The notes below the pieces were generated by a model. That model did not search any database. It was given only the letters and a program-made list of their open reading frames with translations, and was not told the DNA's origin. A program made the position numbers and the translations under genes. From Granulicoccus phenolivorans DSM 17626 = NBRC 107789 = JCM 15570 (GTDB lineage Bacteria > Actinomycetota > Actinomycetes > Propionibacteriales > Propionibacteriaceae), in NCBI RefSeq assembly GCF_000423085.1, contig NZ_AUHH01000024.1:1-64000 (forward strand): a stretch of 64,000 nucleotides of DNA, given 5' to 3'. Positions 62,277 through 64,000 of the stretch are shown here, one piece after another. How positions within the stretch are numbered: the stretch's first letter is position 1; every line of letters starts with the position of its first letter.

Positions 62277-63611
62277 ATGGCCAATCCCCTGATCGAGTCG
62301 CTGCTGTACGCCGTGGACGCGCGGCCCGCCGATGTGCCGCTGCGGCTGCACCTCGCCGAGCTGCTTCTCGCCGACGGTCGCGGGCCGGAGGCCGTCCAAC
62401 AGTGTGCGGTCGCCCTGCAGCACGATCCGAGCAGCGTCCAGGCCCACGAAGTGATGGGCCGGGCCTTCGCGCAGCAGCACCCGACGCCCGAGCCGCCCGC
62501 AGCTGCGCCACCGCACCCCGGCCCCACCGCGCCCGCGCCCCAGGCGCCCACCGGGCCGGCGGCCCAGGCGCCCGGCGGGTCCGCCGCCGGTGACGGGACC
62601 GATCCGACGTTCAGTTGGTCGGCCGCCGAGGAACAATTCCGCGACGGTCCCGGACAGATGTTCGTGACCGACGACCCGACCCGGACCGAGTCGCTGGCCG
62701 ACGGGGCGCCCGCGCACGTTCCGCCGGAGGACGTGTGGGAGGTGGAGCGGGCCGGGGTCACCCTCGCGGATGTGGGCGGGATGCAGCAGGTGAAGGAACG
62801 CCTGGAGATCTCCTTCCTGGCGCCGATGCGCAATCCCGAACTGCGTCAGCTGTACGGCAAGAGCCTGCGCGGCGGGTTGCTGCTGTACGGCCCGCCCGGC
62901 TGTGGCAAGACCTTCCTCGCCCGCGCGGTCGCCGGTGAGATGGGGGCCGGCTTCATCAACGTGACCCTGGCGGACGTGCTGGACATGTACCTCGGGCAGT
63001 CCGAGGGCAACCTGCACGAACTGTTCCAACTGGCCCGCCGCTCCGCGCCCGCGGTGCTGTTCCTCGACGAGATCGATGCGATCGGGCACAAACGCACCCA
63101 GAGCGTGTCCGGCGGCCTGCGCAATGTGGTCAACCAACTGCTCCAGGAACTCGACGGCGTCGGCTCGGAGAACGAGGGGGTCTTCGTGCTGGCGGCGACC
63201 AATACGCCCTGGGATGTGGATCCGGCGCTGCGCCGACCCGGGCGACTGGACCGGACCGTCCTCGTGCTGCCGCCCGACGAGCCGGCCCGCGCCGCGATCC
63301 TGCAGCACAACCTCTCCCGGCGCCCGGTCGAGGGCATCAACCTGGCCCGGCTGGCCCGCGACACCGACGGCTTCACCGGTGCCGACCTCACCCACCTGTG
63401 CGAGAGCGCCGCCGAACTGGCCATGATCGATTCGGTACGCTCCGGCCGCCCGCGGATGATCGGGATGAAGGATCTCACCACCGCGCTCAAGCAGATCCGC
63501 CCGTCGGCGCGGCCCTGGTTCGACACGGCCCGCAACGTGGTGACCTACGCCGACCCGAGCGGGGAGTACGCCGAACTCGCGGCGTACATGAAGCAGAACA
63601 AGCTGCTGTGA
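62277..63611 (+). CDS. AAA+ ATPase with N-terminal TPR-like region
   Basis: A 444-residue protein. The first 65 residues are TPR-like ([20 protein letters not shown]), a Pro/Ala linker follows (about 70-110), and then the AAA+ domain (about 165-440): Walker [10 protein letters not shown], Walker [12 protein letters not shown], an Arg-finger-like [10 protein letters not shown], and the sensor segment [11 protein letters not shown]. It resembles Cdc48/SpoVK/FtsH-type ATPases but has no protease domain. It is co-translated with a TPR protein (GTGA overlap). Probable role in remodelling protein complexes. Confidence 0.85.
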   Translation: MANPLIESLLYAVDARPADVPLRLHLAELLLADGRGPEAVQQCAVALQHDPSSVQAHEVMGRAFAQQHPTPEPPAAAPPHPGPTAPAPQAPTGPAAQAPGGSAAGDGTDPTFSWSAAEEQFRDGPGQMFVTDDPTRTESLADGAPAHVPPEDVWEVERAGVTLADVGGMQQVKERLEISFLAPMRNPELRQLYGKSLRGGLLLYGPPGCGKTFLARAVAGEMGAGFINVTLADVLDMYLGQSEGNLHELFQLARRSAPAVLFLDEIDAIGHKRTQSVSGGLRNVVNQLLQELDGVGSENEGVFVLAATNTPWDVDPALRRPGRLDRTVLVLPPDEPARAAILQHNLSRRPVEGINLARLARDTDGFTGADLTHLCESAAELAMIDSVRSGRPRMIGMKDLTTALKQIRPSARPWFDTARNVVTYADPSGEYAELAAYMKQNKLL

Positions 63612-64000
63612 GCACAGATCTCGGACAGCAACTCCAGCGGGCCAACGAACTGGTCGGGCTGGGCCGCGACCGGCAGGCCATGGACCTGCTGCTGCACCTG
63701 CTGCGGGCCCACCCCGATGCGGCCGGGCCGATCGAGATCTGCCTGGCGCGCGCCCACCTCGTCGCGGGTCGCCCCGACGAGGGCCGGCAGCATGCGCTGC
63801 AGGCGATCGCCCTGGCGCCGGAGGTCTACGGCGGGTACCTGTTCCTGGGGATGGCGCTGCATCAACTGGGCCGCCCGCAGGACGCCGTCGAGCCGCTGCG
63901 GACCGCGACCCAACTGGACCGCGAGGACGCCGACCCGCCGCAGCGGCTGGCCCAGGTGCTCTCCGACCTGGGCCGCGCCGACGAGGCGTACGCCGCCGCC
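63608..64000 (+). CDS. TPR protein, truncated by window end
   Basis: At least 131 residues. The GTG start overlaps the AAA+ stop (GTGA). It shows at least three TPR-like helices pairs: ANELVGLGRDRQAMDLLLHLL, ARAHLVAGRPDEGRQHALQAI, LFLGMALHQLGRPQDAVEPL and LAQVLSDLGRADEAYAAA. It probably binds the AAA+ partner or its substrates. The end is outside the window. Confidence 0.82.
   Translation, partial: MSTDLGQQLQRANELVGLGRDRQAMDLLLHLLRAHPDAAGPIEICLARAHLVAGRPDEGRQHALQAIALAPEVYGGYLFLGMALHQLGRPQDAVEPLRTATQLDREDADPPQRLAQVLSDLGRADEAYAAA

Overview
This is a high-GC chromosomal segment from an actinobacterium, most likely of the Propionibacteriaceae/Propionibacteriales. The support is the codon use with many GTG starts, a ROK-type polyphosphate glucokinase, a class I succinate-type CoA-transferase, an F420/FMN split-barrel protein, DUF1707 and FadE5-like proteins, and several ECF sigma modules. 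No integrase, transposase, prophage or CRISPR array is visible. The species assignment is inference.

Layout. 1-742 is non-coding and full of short tandem repeats. 743-9139 holds cell-envelope genes (alanine racemase-like, FemABX transferase, PrsW protease), a methyltransferase, an HTH protein divergent from a 19-residue lysine-rich micro-ORF, a DUF2231 protein and a secreted-repeat lipoprotein divergent from an ECF sigma/anti-sigma pair. 9227-13406 is an aromatic catabolic operon (LigA/LigB-type extradiol dioxygenase, ACMSD-like decarboxylase, phenol hydroxylase-type flavoprotein); a 4-hydroxybenzoate hydroxylase lies at 24302. 14616-31675 contains two large secreted enzymes (5'-nucleotidase, NucH-type nuclease) that share a nearly identical C-terminal LGFP module, plus a FadE5-like acyl-CoA dehydrogenase with a divergent TetR regulator, a SoxR regulon with a QueA-like paralogue, and a zinc-ribbon/SPFH membrane-stress pair. 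32034-41585 has cell-wall hydrolase and SH3 proteins, dGTPase, Pgi, a DUF218 protein and a secreted metallophosphatase. 41645-52071 holds an aldo/keto reductase, an MFS transporter, a DUF559 nuclease-like gene, ArgS, PpgK, a DUF1707 protein, two tRNA-Gly genes, the CoA-transferase and Zwf. 52222-64000 has a GNAT protein, an AEC transporter, an ECF42/DGPF-type sigma locus, an ArsR/AHSA1/VOC operon, an ABC1 kinase, a CtpE-like P-type ATPase and an AAA+/TPR pair cut by the window end.

Functional themes. Pgi, PpgK and Zwf feed glucose 6-phosphate into glycolysis and the pentose phosphate route. The CoA-transferase fits propionate/succinate or acetate metabolism. Three secreted phosphohydrolases and nucleases suggest scavenging of phosphate and nucleosides from external nucleic acid. 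FemABX and a Gly tRNA with an odd anticodon loop may both serve a glycine-containing peptidoglycan bridge.

Most unusual signal. Five copies (335-416, 14421-14502, 28318-28399, 43761-43842, 44694-44775) of a palindromic element of exactly 82 bp: two 22-bp inverted arms and a 38-bp variable interior with a weakly conserved centre. Two copies bracket the DUF559/Vsr-like nuclease gene, whose stop codon and last 16 codons, and possibly its start, lie inside the elements. This looks like a small REPIN/MITE-like family with a candidate partner nuclease.
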